14,812 bases of DNA from Acidimicrobiia bacterium (lineage in GTDB: Bacteria; Actinomycetota; Acidimicrobiia; Acidimicrobiales; Ilumatobacteraceae): positions 1 through 14,812 of the forward strand of contig RGSV01000008.1 in NCBI GenBank assembly GCA_010025655.1, in the 5' to 3' direction. A program made the position numbers and the translations under genes. Positions 5,805 through 13,655 of this stretch are shown here, piece after piece (the first letter of the stretch is position 1; the number at the start of each line of letters is the position of its first letter). The notes below the pieces were generated by a model. The model was not told where the DNA came from. It was given only the letters and a program-made list of their open reading frames with translations, and made no database searches.

Positions 5805-8143
5805 GCCACGCCACCAATCGGCATCGTGCTCGCCGACAACACCACACCCCGCAGCACGCGGTTGACCGCCGCCTCTGCAGTTGTCCGCGTTGCTGGGTTC
5901 GGTGCGTGCGACGCCACCTGACGCAAGAGATCGATGAGCTGTTTCATCGTGCGCACGAAGTCGCCGGGGGTCGTGTTGTCATCGAGCAAGTCGGCCAGCT
6001 CGCCACCGTGCGCCCACATGGTCACCGTCGCGATGTAACCGGCATCAGGAGCTCTATGCGGCGTGAGACCAGCACTCGTCTCGTCGCGGATGACATCGTC
6101 AAAGCGGCGACTGACGACTTCCGCAGCACGGTCGGCGCGGGCTTCGAGCTGGGAGATCTCGCGTTCGATCCGGTCGGCTGACTTCGCTGCGTTGAGTTTG
6201 AACTTGAGGTCAGGGTCCTTCGCGCACGGATGTTGCTCGCGCTCACTCTGTGTTGGTCTCGGCGGGCGTTCGAGTTTCAACCGCACGATGCGGTGCGCCA
6301 ACTCTCGTAGCACTCGCGGATCACCTTGGTCGATGATCTGACCCTGATGCCCCGTGACTGATACTCCATCAAGCGGTAGATGCGTTTCGGTAGCCGCAGC
6401 GTGCACCAGTTCGTCGGCGGTCAGCGCCCGTAGGGCACGATTGCCAAAGAGCACTTTTACCTTGACGCCCTTGGCGCGCACCGACGTGCTGAGCACAAGC
6501 CCTGGCTTGTCGTCGAACCAGGCCACATCACCTGGACGCAGACGCATGAGACTCGCCTCGATGGCACTGCGGTCTCGCTCGCCTGGGTCGCGCACGAAGC
6601 GACGGCGATAGTCGTCGATATCACCAAACTCGCTGTGCGCCTGAGCACGCAGACGGTCAGCTTCTTTGCGGCGTTTGGTGATGCGAGCCTGCACCTCAAC
6701 GACGCCACGGCTGGCCTGATATTGCGCAAGCGACAGGTTCAACAGGTGGCGGGTTTCTTGTGGTGAGTGCGTGCGCACCAGGTTGACCGCCATGTTGTAG
6801 GTGGTGCGAAACGCCGAGCTCAATCGAAAAGTGCGGCTGAGCGCCACGCTCGCCACCTGATCGAAGGCAACATACGGGTTCCACACCACAACGGCATGTC
6901 CGATGCTGTCGATGCCGCGTCGCCCCGCGCGACCCGTGAGCTGGGTGTACTCCGACGCCTTCAACGTCTCGTGATGCTCGCCGGTGAACTTCGACATCTT
7001 GTCGATGACCACCGCACGCGCCGGCATATTGATGCCCACCGCCAGAGTCTCGGTGGCAAAGACGACCTTGACCAAACCGCGCACGAACAACGCCTCGACA
7101 ATCTCTTTGAAGGTTGGCACCATGCCGGCATGGTGGGCGGCGATGCCCGATTCGACTTGCGCGCAGAACGCCGTGAACCCCAGCGCCGCCAAGTCGTCAT
7201 CAGACAGCCCAACGACTCGCGCATCGACGATGTCGCGAATCTCTTCACGCTCAGCGGCCGAAGTGAGCACGAGGCCACTCTTGGCGCACGCAGCGGCCGA
7301 CTCATCACATTGATTGCGACTGAAGATGAAGTAGATCGCCGGCAGAAGATCGTTGTCGCGCAGCACGTCGAGCATGTCGAGCCGCGACGGAGGAAACATG
7401 CGACTGCGCTGAGCCTTGCCGCCACGACGACGTCGATCGAAGCTTCGCTCGCCGGCCTCGGCCTTCAGCACTTTCGGGTTAGGCATGCCATCGATCAGCG
7501 TCTCGGCGAGCACGATGTCGTGGGTGGTCTTGTCACCGTAGGCATACATGTTTCGCAATTCGACTGGGCGGCGACCTTCGACCACGGCCCGCGTCGGTCC
7601 TCGCACGGTGGTGAGCCACTCGGCAATTTCATCGGCATTACTCACCGTCGCCGAAAGCGCCACGAGTCGCACGGTCGGCTCGAGGTGGATGATCACCTCT
7701 TCCCACACGGGGCCGCGATAGGCATCTTGCAAAAAGTGCACCTCGTCGAGCACTACGACATGCAACGAGTCGAGCGCCGGCGAGCGTGCATAAATCATGT
7801 TGCGCAAGACTTCCGTCGTCATCACCAAGAGCGGAGCGTCAACGTTGATGGCGTTGTCGCCCGTCAAGAGCCCGACGCGGTCGTTGCCGTAGTGCCCACA
7901 CAGATCGTGGTACTTCTGGTTCGATAGTGCCTTGATTGGTGCGGTGTAGAAACCACGCATGCCTGACTCGATGGCCATCTCGAGTCCGTACTCAGCAATG
8001 ACGGTTTTACCTGAGCCCGTCGGGGCTGCCACGAGCACCGACTCGCCGGCATCAAGCGCGTCGAACGCCTGCACCTGAAAAGGATCTGGTGCGAAGTCGT
8101 ATCGAGCGAGGCGACGCTTGCGAGCCTCGCTTTCGGCGGTCAC
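5801..8143 (-). CDS. helY: Ski2-like DEVH-box helicase, HelY type
   Basis: A 780-residue superfamily 2 ATP-dependent helicase of the Ski2/HelY group, which unwinds RNA or DNA and may act in RNA turnover or processing. The motifs run in order: Walker A APTGSGKT at 40-47, TAPIKAL motif Ia (67-73), DEVH motif II at 133-136, SAT motif III at 164-166, FATETLAVGINMPAR (362-376) and motif VI QLTGRAGRRG (401-410). The C-terminal about 300 residues contain a charged helical segment and HelY-type domains. It is somewhat shorter than mycobacterial HelY (about 900 residues). GTG 8143 is preferred because it overlaps the tatC stop as GTGA. An upstream in-frame GTG at 8170 would add nine residues and deepen the overlap to 31 bases. 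tatC followed by helY is the gene order known from Mycobacterium. Confidence 0.9.
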   Translation of the reverse strand: MTAESEARKRRLARYDFAPDPFQVQAFDALDAGESVLVAAPTGSGKTVIAEYGLEMAIESGMRGFYTAPIKALSNQKYHDLCGHYGNDRVGLLTGDNAINVDAPLLVMTTEVLRNMIYARSPALDSLHVVVLDEVHFLQDAYRGPVWEEVIIHLEPTVRLVALSATVSNADEIAEWLTTVRGPTRAVVEGRRPVELRNMYAYGDKTTHDIVLAETLIDGMPNPKVLKAEAGERSFDRRRRGGKAQRSRMFPPSRLDMLDVLRDNDLLPAIYFIFSRNQCDESAAACAKSGLVLTSAAEREEIRDIVDARVVGLSDDDLAALGFTAFCAQVESGIAAHHAGMVPTFKEIVEALFVRGLVKVVFATETLAVGINMPARAVVIDKMSKFTGEHHETLKASEYTQLTGRAGRRGIDSIGHAVVVWNPYVAFDQVASVALSRTFRLSSAFRTTYNMAVNLVRTHSPQETRHLLNLSLAQYQASRGVVEVQARITKRRKEADRLRAQAHSEFGDIDDYRRRFVRDPGERDRSAIEASLMRLRPGDVAWFDDKPGLVLSTSVRAKGVKVKVLFGNRALRALTADELVHAAATETHLPLDGVSVTGHQGQIIDQGDPRVLRELAHRIVRLKLERPPRPTQSEREQHPCAKDPDLKFKLNAAKSADRIEREISQLEARADRAAEVVSRRFDDVIRDETSAGLTPHRAPDAGYIATVTMWAHGGELADLLDDNTTPGDFVRTMKQLIDLLRQVASHAPNPATRTTAEAAVNRVLRGVVLSASTMPIGGVA

Positions 8144-8910
8144 GCCTCGGCCGTCTTTGAACGCCGCCACAGCGCAAGCGCACCGATACCGACGGCGATC
8201 AAGTAGAGAACGGTTAATGGCAAGCCAAGAGCAAACAACGTGAAGGGGTCACCACTCGGCGTGATGACCGCCGCTACGACGAAGATGATCACGATTGCGT
8301 AACGCCACTGGGTGATGAGGGTGCGTGGCGTTACCACCTCGACCAGTTGCAAGAACACCAACAAGACCGGTGAGAGAAATCCGACACCGAAGGCCAACAT
8401 CATCAGCACGACGAGATTGACGTACTTGTTGATTTGGTAGTTCTGCGTCACGTCTTCGCCCGACCACCCGATGAGAAACTGCAGCGCTTTGTCAAGTGTC
8501 CAATAGGCGAGGTAAGCGCCGAGTGCGAACAGCACAATCGACGACACGATGAACATCACCGAGTAGCGCTGTTCGCGCTTGGTGAGCGCCGGCACGACGA
8601 AACGCCAGATGTTCCACAGCAACACCGGTAGCGCCACCACTACCCCACCCCACAGCGCAATACGCACGCGAGCCGAAAAACCGTCAATTGGTCCGAGCGC
8701 ATACAACATGCCGTCGCAGTTGAGCGAGGCGTTGGTGGCGCACAACTCTCGGTAGGGCGCGGTCAGAAAGTCGAGAACGGGCTCGTAGACGATGAGCAGC
8801 GAGATTGCCCCGACGGCAATCGCCAGGATCGAGTACACCAGCCGCGTGCGTAGCTCGGCGAGATGCTGCATGATGGTCATCTCTTTCGGACGACCACGTG
8901 AACGGGCCAC
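8140..8910 (-). CDS. tatC: Sec-independent protein translocase TatC
   Basis: A 256-residue polytopic membrane protein that recognises twin-arginine signal peptides and forms the Tat receptor complex with TatB. Six membrane segments can be placed roughly at 24-42, 83-108, 116-140, 163-188, 202-218 and 222-246. The N-terminal cytoplasmic signature HLAELRTRL (16-24) includes Glu19 and Arg21, matching the signal-peptide-binding residues of E. coli TatC. Glu113, in the loop after the second segment, matches E. coli Glu103. The start at GTG 8910 is chosen because it follows the tatB stop by one base and has a GGAG seven bases upstream. An in-frame ATG at 8880 would remove ten residues. It is the only gene here with a clear canonical Shine-Dalgarno. 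Confidence 0.93.
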   Translation of the reverse strand: MARSRGRPKEMTIMQHLAELRTRLVYSILAIAVGAISLLIVYEPVLDFLTAPYRELCATNASLNCDGMLYALGPIDGFSARVRIALWGGVVVALPVLLWNIWRFVVPALTKREQRYSVMFIVSSIVLFALGAYLAYWTLDKALQFLIGWSGEDVTQNYQINKYVNLVVLMMLAFGVGFLSPVLLVFLQLVEVVTPRTLITQWRYAIVIIFVVAAVITPSGDPFTLFALGLPLTVLYLIAVGIGALALWRRSKTAEA

Positions 8911-8911
8911 G

Positions 8912-9310
8912 TCAGTGCTCCGTCGGGTTGTTGGTTGCTTCTGGCTCGATCGCGGTGTTGGGCAGCTCACGCGTGTGTTCGGTCGCGGTGTCGGGTGCCG
9001 ATTCTGACTGAGCTATCGCGTCGCTCGTAGCAGGTGCGGCAGGTGAGGTTCCCTGACGAAAGTTCGGCGTCGCGAGGTGCGGCATCTTGCCCTCGAACAC
9101 ATCACGCGCCGCTGACTGTGTTTCTTTCAATTGTTTCATCGGCTCATCCATCACCTTTTTCACTTCCCGCTGCACATTGTCAGAGATATTGCGTATCTCG
9201 CGATAGATCTTGCCGACTCGCTTCATCGCACCCGGCAGCTTCTCCGGACCGAGCACCACCAAGCCGAGCACAGCAATGATCAGCAGTTCGCTGCCCGACA
9301 AGTTGAACAC
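8912..9310 (-). CDS. tatB: Sec-independent protein translocase TatB
   Basis: A 132-residue TatA/B-type protein. A very short N-terminus with Glu8 leads into one membrane helix (about 8-20), a GPEKLP hinge (21-26), an amphipathic basic helix (about 27-65) and a disordered acidic, Ala/Pro/Thr-rich tail. Glu8 and the VVLGPEKLP pattern favour TatB over TatA, which usually has a FGPKKLP-type hinge. TatB works with TatC as the receptor for twin-arginine precursors. No separate tatA is in the window, so a dual TatA/TatB role cannot be excluded. The start is GTG 9310, 6 bases after the minus-strand hexamer TAGGCT and without Shine-Dalgarno, pointing to a leaderless operon mRNA. It is divergent from the phosphodiesterase gene with only 22 bases between the two start codons. 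Confidence 0.85.
   Translation of the reverse strand: MFNLSGSELLIIAVLGLVVLGPEKLPGAMKRVGKIYREIRNISDNVQREVKKVMDEPMKQLKETQSAARDVFEGKMPHLATPNFRQGTSPAAPATSDAIAQSESAPDTATEHTRELPNTAIEPEATNNPTEH
8918..8921 (-). promoter_or_regulatory. Ribosome binding site of tatC
   Basis: On the minus strand this reads GGAG with 7 bases before GTG 8910, and it lies inside the end of tatB. It decides the tatC start in favour of the GTG over the downstream ATG at 8880 and the upstream in-frame ATG at 8970. Internal operon genes need such a site, in contrast to the first genes of transcripts here. Confidence 0.7.
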
Positions 9311-9316
9311 GCCGCA

Positions 9317-9322
9317 AGCCTA
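9317..9322 (-). promoter_or_regulatory. Putative -10 element of the tatB operon
   Basis: On the minus strand this reads TAGGCT, ending 6 bases before GTG 9310. It shares the TA at 9321-9322 with the opposite-strand hexamer for the phosphodiesterase gene, forming one bidirectional promoter core centred on CTAG. Confidence 0.5.
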
Positions 9323-9326
9323 GAGT
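9321..9326 (+). promoter_or_regulatory. Putative -10 element of the phosphodiesterase gene
   Basis: TAGAGT ends 6 bases before GTG 9333, with no Shine-Dalgarno. It overlaps the minus-strand -10 of tatB. The arrangement supports a leaderless start and decides in favour of GTG 9333 over the in-frame GTG at 9363. Confidence 0.5.
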
Positions 9327-9332
9327 TGCGCC

Positions 9333-10055
9333 GTGCAACAGCGCCTACCCTCACAGTTGGCGGTGCCGTGGCTCTTTGCGCATCGGGGTGCACGGGCGCA
9401 CGAACGCGAGAACACCATGGATTCATTTCGTCTCGCACAACGCCTTGGGGCTACCGGCATCGAAAGTGATGTCTGGCTCACTCGCGACGGTGTCGCGGTG
9501 CTCGACCACGACGGGTTGGTCGGCGGGCGACTACGACGACGGGCAATGGCTGACGTTGACTCCGATGAACTTCCAGCACACGTGCCACAACTGCCCGAAC
9601 TGCTCGACTTCGTCGAGTCGCACAGGCTCGCTCTGTCGCTCGACATCAAAGACCCTGCGGTATTTGCGGTAGTGCGCGATCTCGTTCTCACGCGTGGGCC
9701 TGACCTCGTGGCTCGCACCTATCTCTGCTTTGATGACTTTGCGACACTGCGCGACGTTGTCGCTGATGCCATGGGCGTGCAGCTCGTCGACTCATCGCGG
9801 CTGGCACGCATCAAAGAAGGACCTGAGCGACGCATTGCCACCCTTGCCTCGCTCGGCGTCACTGCTCTCAACATGCACCACACCGACTGGAATGGCGGCC
9901 TCGTCACCCTCGCCCATCGTTTTGAGCGTCTGGCTTTTGCCTGGGATACACAATTCGAGCCCGTCTTGACATCGCTCTTGCGCATGGGTGCTGATGCAGT
10001 CTTCAGCGACTGGGTCGACCGCATGGTTGACGCAGCGCGCGCCACGACGACCTGA
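9333..10055 (+). CDS. Glycerophosphodiester phosphodiesterase (UgpQ/GDPD family)
   Basis: A 240-residue GDPD-domain protein. The family hydrolyses glycerophosphodiesters to glycerol-3-phosphate and an alcohol on a TIM-barrel with a divalent metal. The signature residues are present: His17-Arg18 in AHRGA (16-20), Glu26-Asn27 in ENT, Glu44 and Asp46 in ESDVWLT (44-50), and His59 in LDHDG. Cytoplasmic location is likely, since no signal peptide is visible. Length fits the bacterial cytosolic members. It is the only plus-strand gene in the right two-thirds of the window, divergent from tatB and converging with the signal peptidase gene 21 bases away. GTG 9333 is chosen because of its position 6 bases after TAGAGT; a second GTG at 9363 would also keep all motifs. 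Confidence 0.88.
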   Translation: MQQRLPSQLAVPWLFAHRGARAHERENTMDSFRLAQRLGATGIESDVWLTRDGVAVLDHDGLVGGRLRRRAMADVDSDELPAHVPQLPELLDFVESHRLALSLDIKDPAVFAVVRDLVLTRGPDLVARTYLCFDDFATLRDVVADAMGVQLVDSSRLARIKEGPERRIATLASLGVTALNMHHTDWNGGLVTLAHRFERLAFAWDTQFEPVLTSLLRMGADAVFSDWVDRMVDAARATTT

Positions 10056-10063
10056 GCGCGCTG
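10033..10063. terminator. Inverted repeat between convergent genes
   Basis: CAGCGCGC (10033-10040) and GCGCGCTG (10056-10063) form a perfect 8-base-pair GC-rich stem with a 15-base loop. It spans the end of the phosphodiesterase gene and lies just past the stop of the signal peptidase gene on the other strand. Neither side has a T-run, so intrinsic termination is uncertain, though a shared stop for the two converging genes would fit. Confidence 0.35.
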
Positions 10064-10076
10064 GTGATGCCTCGCG

Positions 10077-10745
10077 TTACAACAGCGTGATGCTGTCGAA
10101 CGGCCAGATCACGATCATCGCCTTGCCGCGAATGAGACCACGGTCGATCGGCCCGAACATACGACTGTCGAACGACATCGCTCGGTTGTCACCAATGAGG
10201 AATACTTCGTTCTCCCCCACCTGCACGGGTTCAAGATTCGCCGTGCCGCAGTTCAAGTCTGACCCTGAATCGGTCGCGGCGACATCGCCTTGGTCGACTG
10301 TCACCTCAGGAAGCCATGGCTCAAGTAAGGGTTCACCGTCGATGAACACCCGACAGTCACGAATCTCGACCGACTCACCACCCAGCCCAATCACCCGCTT
10401 GATGAGATCGTCGTGCTGCACGGTGTCGCCGTTGGTGGTGATGCGATCAAAGACAATCACGTCACCACGCTGCGGGTCACCAATGCGGTACGACAACTTA
10501 TTGACGAGCACTCGGTCGTTGCCCCACAGAGTGGTCTCCATCGACGGTCCGGCGATGTAGTACTGCTGCACCACGAAGGTGCGCAACAGTGTGGCAATCA
10601 CGACCGCCACCACGATGACGGTCACCCATTCTCGAATCTGACGCCAGCCACGCTGACGGCGGGCTTCGTCGTGCACGCCCGAATCGCCTTGCTGTGGACT
10701 GCTCGACGATTCGTTCGCTTCGCCGTGCGCAGGCTCGTTGGTCAC
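10077..10745 (-). CDS. lepB: Signal peptidase I
   Basis: A 222-residue type I signal peptidase, which removes leader peptides from Sec- and Tat-exported proteins at the outer face of the membrane. A hydrophilic cytoplasmic N-terminus (1-39) is followed by a single membrane anchor (about 40-58) and the catalytic domain. Nucleophile Ser68 lies in GPSMETTL, the general base is Lys116 in LIKRVIGLGGE, and the box E segment GDNRAMSFDSR is at 185-195. Cys131 and Cys166, in an insertion before box E, could form a disulphide as in some Gram-positive-type enzymes; that is inference. The start is GTG 10745, 7 bases after a TAGCGT hexamer, without Shine-Dalgarno. It sits 38 bases downstream of pafA and near the Tat genes, a sensible but not obligatory pairing. 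Confidence 0.93.
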   Translation of the reverse strand: MTNEPAHGEANESSSSPQQGDSGVHDEARRQRGWRQIREWVTVIVVAVVIATLLRTFVVQQYYIAGPSMETTLWGNDRVLVNKLSYRIGDPQRGDVIVFDRITTNGDTVQHDDLIKRVIGLGGESVEIRDCRVFIDGEPLLEPWLPEVTVDQGDVAATDSGSDLNCGTANLEPVQVGENEVFLIGDNRAMSFDSRMFGPIDRGLIRGKAMIVIWPFDSITLL

Positions 10746-10752
10746 CGTTGCA

Positions 10753-10758
10753 ACGCTA
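10753..10758 (-). promoter_or_regulatory. Putative -10 element of the signal peptidase gene
   Basis: On the minus strand this reads TAGCGT, ending 7 bases before GTG 10745. It lies inside a short inverted repeat, GCAAC (10750-10754) and GTTGC (10759-10763) around GCTA, which resembles the CGCAA/TTGCG arms at the tatB promoter. Confidence 0.45.
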
Positions 10759-10783
10759 GTTGCGTTGGTGTGTGCGACCTGTC

Positions 10784-12157
10784 TCAGAGTGAAGCGATGA
10801 GCTTGTCGACTCGGTCATCGTGACTCTTGAACGGGTCTTTGCACAACACGGTGCGTTGCGCCTGATCGTTCAATTTCAGGTGCACCCAGTCGACGGTGAA
10901 GTCGCGCTTGCGCTCTTTGGCCCGCTTGATGAACTCGCCACGCAATCGGGCGCGAGTCGTCTGTGGGGCAATGTCTCGAGCACGTTCTATGTCGGCATCA
11001 TCACAGACTCGTTCAACCAAGCCTCGCGCCTGCATCTTGTAGAACACGCCCCGCTGCTGGTCGATGTCGTGATACTGCAGGTCGAGCATGTGCACGCGTG
11101 GGTCATCGAGCAACAGCCCGTGGCGCGCACGGAATTCTTCAATCAGGCGGTACTTGATGACCCAGTCGACTTCGCGATCGAGTTTCATCGGGTCGTTCTC
11201 CAAGGCGACGATGCAGTGTTCCCACATCTCAAGGGCGCGCTGCTCTTCTGGGCTGAAACCGCGCTGGTCGGCGAAGCGCAGGGCTCGATCGAGCAGTTCG
11301 CGCTGAATGTCCAGCGCTGAAAGCTCGCGGCCGCTCGCCAGTCGCACCTTGCGCCGACAGGTGAGGTCGTGGCTGATGTCGCGAATAGCCCGAATCGGGT
11401 TCTCGAGCGTGAGGTCACGCAGCACGGTGACCGGATCTTCGATCATGCGCAAGACACACGCCGCCGAACCAATCTTCACAAAGTTGGTGTATTCGCTCAT
11501 GTTCGAGTCACCGACGATCACGTGCAGTCGCCGAAATCGCTCTGAGTCGGCGTGCGGCTCGTCGCGCGTGTTGATGATCGGGCGACTGCGGGTGGTGGCA
11601 CTACTGACGCCTTCCCAGATGTGTTCGGCACGTTGGGCAATCGAGTAAATCGGTCCCCGTGCCGTCTGCATGATGTGACCCGCACCCGTGAAGATCTGGC
11701 GCGACACCAAGAAGGGAATCAGCGTCTCGGCGTAATGCGACAAATCATCGCTGCGAGTGGTGAGATAATTCTCGTGGCAGCCATAGCTATTGCCCGCTGA
11801 ATCGATGTTGTTCTTGAACAGATAAATCGTGCCGCGAATGCCTTCATCACGCAGGCGTTGCTCAGCGCCAGACACGAGGTTCTCGAGTACCCGCTCGCCT
11901 GCTCGGTCGTGCGTAACGCACTCAAGAATCGAGTCACACTCAGGCGTCGCGTATTCGGGGTGCGAACCAACGTCGAGATAGAGACGAGCACCGTTCTCCA
12001 AGAACACATTGCTCGAGCGACCCCATGACACGACCTTGCGAAACAAATAGCGAGCGACCTCGTCTGGGCTCAGGCGTCGCTGTCCACGCAACGTGCAGGT
12101 GACGCCGTATTCCGTCTCGATACCGAAGATGCGCCGAGACAACTCGGGGGTGCGCAT
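10784..12157 (-). CDS. pafA: Pup-protein ligase PafA
   Basis: A 457-residue member of the glutamine-synthetase-like carboxylate-amine ligase family. It uses ATP to activate the C-terminal Glu of Pup and joins it to lysines of target proteins, marking them for the proteasome. The N-terminal [13 protein letters not shown] (8-20) holds the metal/ATP-binding Glu14. Asp62 in LDVGSHPEY (61-69) corresponds to the catalytic base Asp57 of the mycobacterial enzyme. The INTRDEPH and [12 protein letters not shown] segments in the middle and the C-terminal PafA domain complete the protein at normal length. The ATG shares its A with the prcA stop (TGATG), so translation is coupled. pafB and pafC, which follow pafA in Mycobacterium, are not present here; signal peptidase I follows instead. 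Confidence 0.96.
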   Translation of the reverse strand: MRTPELSRRIFGIETEYGVTCTLRGQRRLSPDEVARYLFRKVVSWGRSSNVFLENGARLYLDVGSHPEYATPECDSILECVTHDRAGERVLENLVSGAEQRLRDEGIRGTIYLFKNNIDSAGNSYGCHENYLTTRSDDLSHYAETLIPFLVSRQIFTGAGHIMQTARGPIYSIAQRAEHIWEGVSSATTRSRPIINTRDEPHADSERFRRLHVIVGDSNMSEYTNFVKIGSAACVLRMIEDPVTVLRDLTLENPIRAIRDISHDLTCRRKVRLASGRELSALDIQRELLDRALRFADQRGFSPEEQRALEMWEHCIVALENDPMKLDREVDWVIKYRLIEEFRARHGLLLDDPRVHMLDLQYHDIDQQRGVFYKMQARGLVERVCDDADIERARDIAPQTTRARLRGEFIKRAKERKRDFTVDWVHLKLNDQAQRTVLCKDPFKSHDDRVDKLIASL

Positions 12158-12837
12158 CAGCCGACCGCTCGTGCCACCACGTCGTCAGACAGTCGGGTGA
12201 AGGCGCGACGCTTGCCGTTGCGCACGAGCGTGGCGACCTCGAGATCGGCAGCCGCCACCTTGCGGTCGGGTCCGCTCAACGCCTCGACGGCGACGCGTAC
12301 TGCTCCATCGACGTCGAGATCGTCGCGATATCCACTTGCGAGACGACCAGCGATACCTTCAGCATCACCACCCAGCACGCAGAAGCGTTTCTCGTCAAGC
12401 AACGTGCCGTCATACAAGATGTGGAAGAGCCGATCGGCCGCGGGGGTGTCACCCACCTCTGCAACGAGCAATTCGACCTCGAGCGGCTTCGGTCCCATCG
12501 TTGAGAACACATCGCCCAACACCTGGGCATATTGGTTGGCGAGACTGCGCGCATCCACGTCGAGCCGTGAGTATTGATATCCGCGCAGTTCAGCAGCACG
12601 GACTCCGGCCACACGCAACTGGTCGAACTCGTTGTACTTACCGACGCCGGCGAACGCTATTCGGTCGTAGATCTCGCTCACCTTGCGCAAGGTGGTCGAC
12701 GGATTCTCGGCGACGATGACGATTGCGGTCGCAGTCTGCATAGCGACCAGTGCCCGGCCGCGGGCAATACCCTTGCGCGCATAGTCAGCGCGATCCTTCA
12801 TCATTTGTTCTGGTGAGACGTAAAACGGCATGCTCAT
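12157..12837 (-). CDS. prcA: 20S proteasome alpha subunit PrcA
   Basis: A 226-residue alpha-type proteasome subunit that forms the outer rings of the core particle and gates entry. The N-terminal [11 protein letters not shown] (1-11) and [13 protein letters not shown] (16-28) match actinobacterial PrcA closely, including the gate-forming N-terminus and the first helix. Strands such as IVIVAENPS (39-47) and the [16 protein letters not shown] region are conserved. There is no catalytic threonine, as expected for an alpha subunit. ATG 12837 is chosen because it overlaps the prcB stop as ATGA and matches the family's start. A TTG at 12906 in the same frame would give an unlikely 23-residue extension inside prcB. 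The C-terminus is shorter than in Mycobacterium. Confidence 0.95.
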   Translation of the reverse strand: MSMPFYVSPEQMMKDRADYARKGIARGRALVAMQTATAIVIVAENPSTTLRKVSEIYDRIAFAGVGKYNEFDQLRVAGVRAAELRGYQYSRLDVDARSLANQYAQVLGDVFSTMGPKPLEVELLVAEVGDTPAADRLFHILYDGTLLDEKRFCVLGGDAEGIAGRLASGYRDDLDVDGAVRVAVEALSGPDRKVAAADLEVATLVRNGKRRAFTRLSDDVVARAVG

Positions 12838-13619
12838 CGCTTGCGCACCTCGCCCATGATGGTTTCGTACGTCGCAGCGAGCGTCGCGTCGGCGACGCGG
12901 TTCCAACCCGAGGCATCGATCGAGGCCACGATCGGATAGATGCCGCGCAGAACATCGGGTCCGCCCGTCGCCGCATCAGCGTCGGCTGCCTCCCACAAAG
13001 AACGTGCAGCCAACGCGACGGCCTCATCACGCGTGAGACCTTGTCGCCAACCGAGTCGCAAGACGGTGCCTGCCAGCGTCGATCCCGAACCAGTTGCCAC
13101 GAAGTCACGCTCTTCGTAGCGGCCACCTGTGATGTCAAAGTCCCACAGACGACCGCGACCCGCGAGCAGGTCAAACCCAGCAAAGAGCGGCACCACGATG
13201 ATGCCCGCTTGCAGCGCAGCAGGCAGGTTCTGGCGCACCAACATCGACAGCTGATTCGCCTTGCCCTCAAGCGACAGCGGCTGCCCTTCTACTTTTTCGT
13301 AGTACTCCAGTTGCAACTGAAACACCTTGATCATCTCCATGGCAGGGCCTGCCGTACCCGCAATGGCAACACCGCTGAACTCATCGGCCTGAACGACCTT
13401 TTCCATCGTGCGATGGCTGATTGCCATGCCCGCAGTCGCCCGACGGTCACCCGCCATGACGACGCCTCCGTCGTAGGTCAGCGCGATACAAGTAGTCGCA
13501 TGCGGCAATACGCCGGCTGAACCAGCGTTGGCAGGAAACGGATTGAGACCGACGCGCTTCAACAACTCAGGGAAATTCGCACCCGGGTCGTCGGCTGGAG
13601 TGAATCTTGGCAGGGTCAT
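12834..13619 (-). CDS. prcB: 20S proteasome beta subunit PrcB
   Basis: A 261-residue precursor of the catalytic beta subunit. The predicted propeptide is residues 1-41 and the N-terminal nucleophile is Thr42 (LPHA followed by TTC). With Thr42 counted as residue 1, Asp58 is Asp17 and Lys74 is Lys33, the usual catalytic set, and VVMAGDRRAT (53-62) and GSGSTLAG surround them. The residue before the cleavage point is Ala rather than the usual Gly. ATGGPD and RGIYPI in the C-terminal part match actinobacterial beta subunits. The protein assembles into the two inner rings and degrades pupylated substrates. It starts at ATG 13619, 36 bases after the pup stop, with no obvious Shine-Dalgarno, and overlaps prcA by 4 bases (ATGA). 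Confidence 0.95.
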   Translation of the reverse strand: MTLPRFTPADDPGANFPELLKRVGLNPFPANAGSAGVLPHATTCIALTYDGGVVMAGDRRATAGMAISHRTMEKVVQADEFSGVAIAGTAGPAMEMIKVFQLQLEYYEKVEGQPLSLEGKANQLSMLVRQNLPAALQAGIIVVPLFAGFDLLAGRGRLWDFDITGGRYEERDFVATGSGSTLAGTVLRLGWRQGLTRDEAVALAARSLWEAADADAATGGPDVLRGIYPIVASIDASGWNRVADATLAATYETIMGEVRKR

Positions 13620-13655
13620 GATGAACTGGTCACTTCGGCGCTGACGAACGAGCGC

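Larger units (their letters stand above)
9308..9335. repeat. 28-base imperfect palindrome spanning both divergent start codons
   Basis: The left arm CACGCCGCAA (9308-9317) pairs with the right arm TTGCGCCGTG (9326-9335) with one mismatch in ten, around a centre GCCTAGAG. Each arm ends in a GTG start codon, one for tatB and one for the phosphodiesterase. The axis lies between 9321 and 9322. It is both a bidirectional promoter candidate and a possible operator. Confidence 0.6.

Noticed and set aside
6767..7927. A 386-codon open frame on the plus strand
   Set aside because: It is fully opposite the helicase motifs of helY. Its Arg- and His-rich composition and lack of domain signals mark it as a mirror frame.
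12838..12906. Upstream extension of prcA from TTG 12906
   Set aside because: The added 23 residues are Arg-rich, lie inside prcB and do not match the PrcA family, while ATG 12837 forms an ATGA overlap and matches it.
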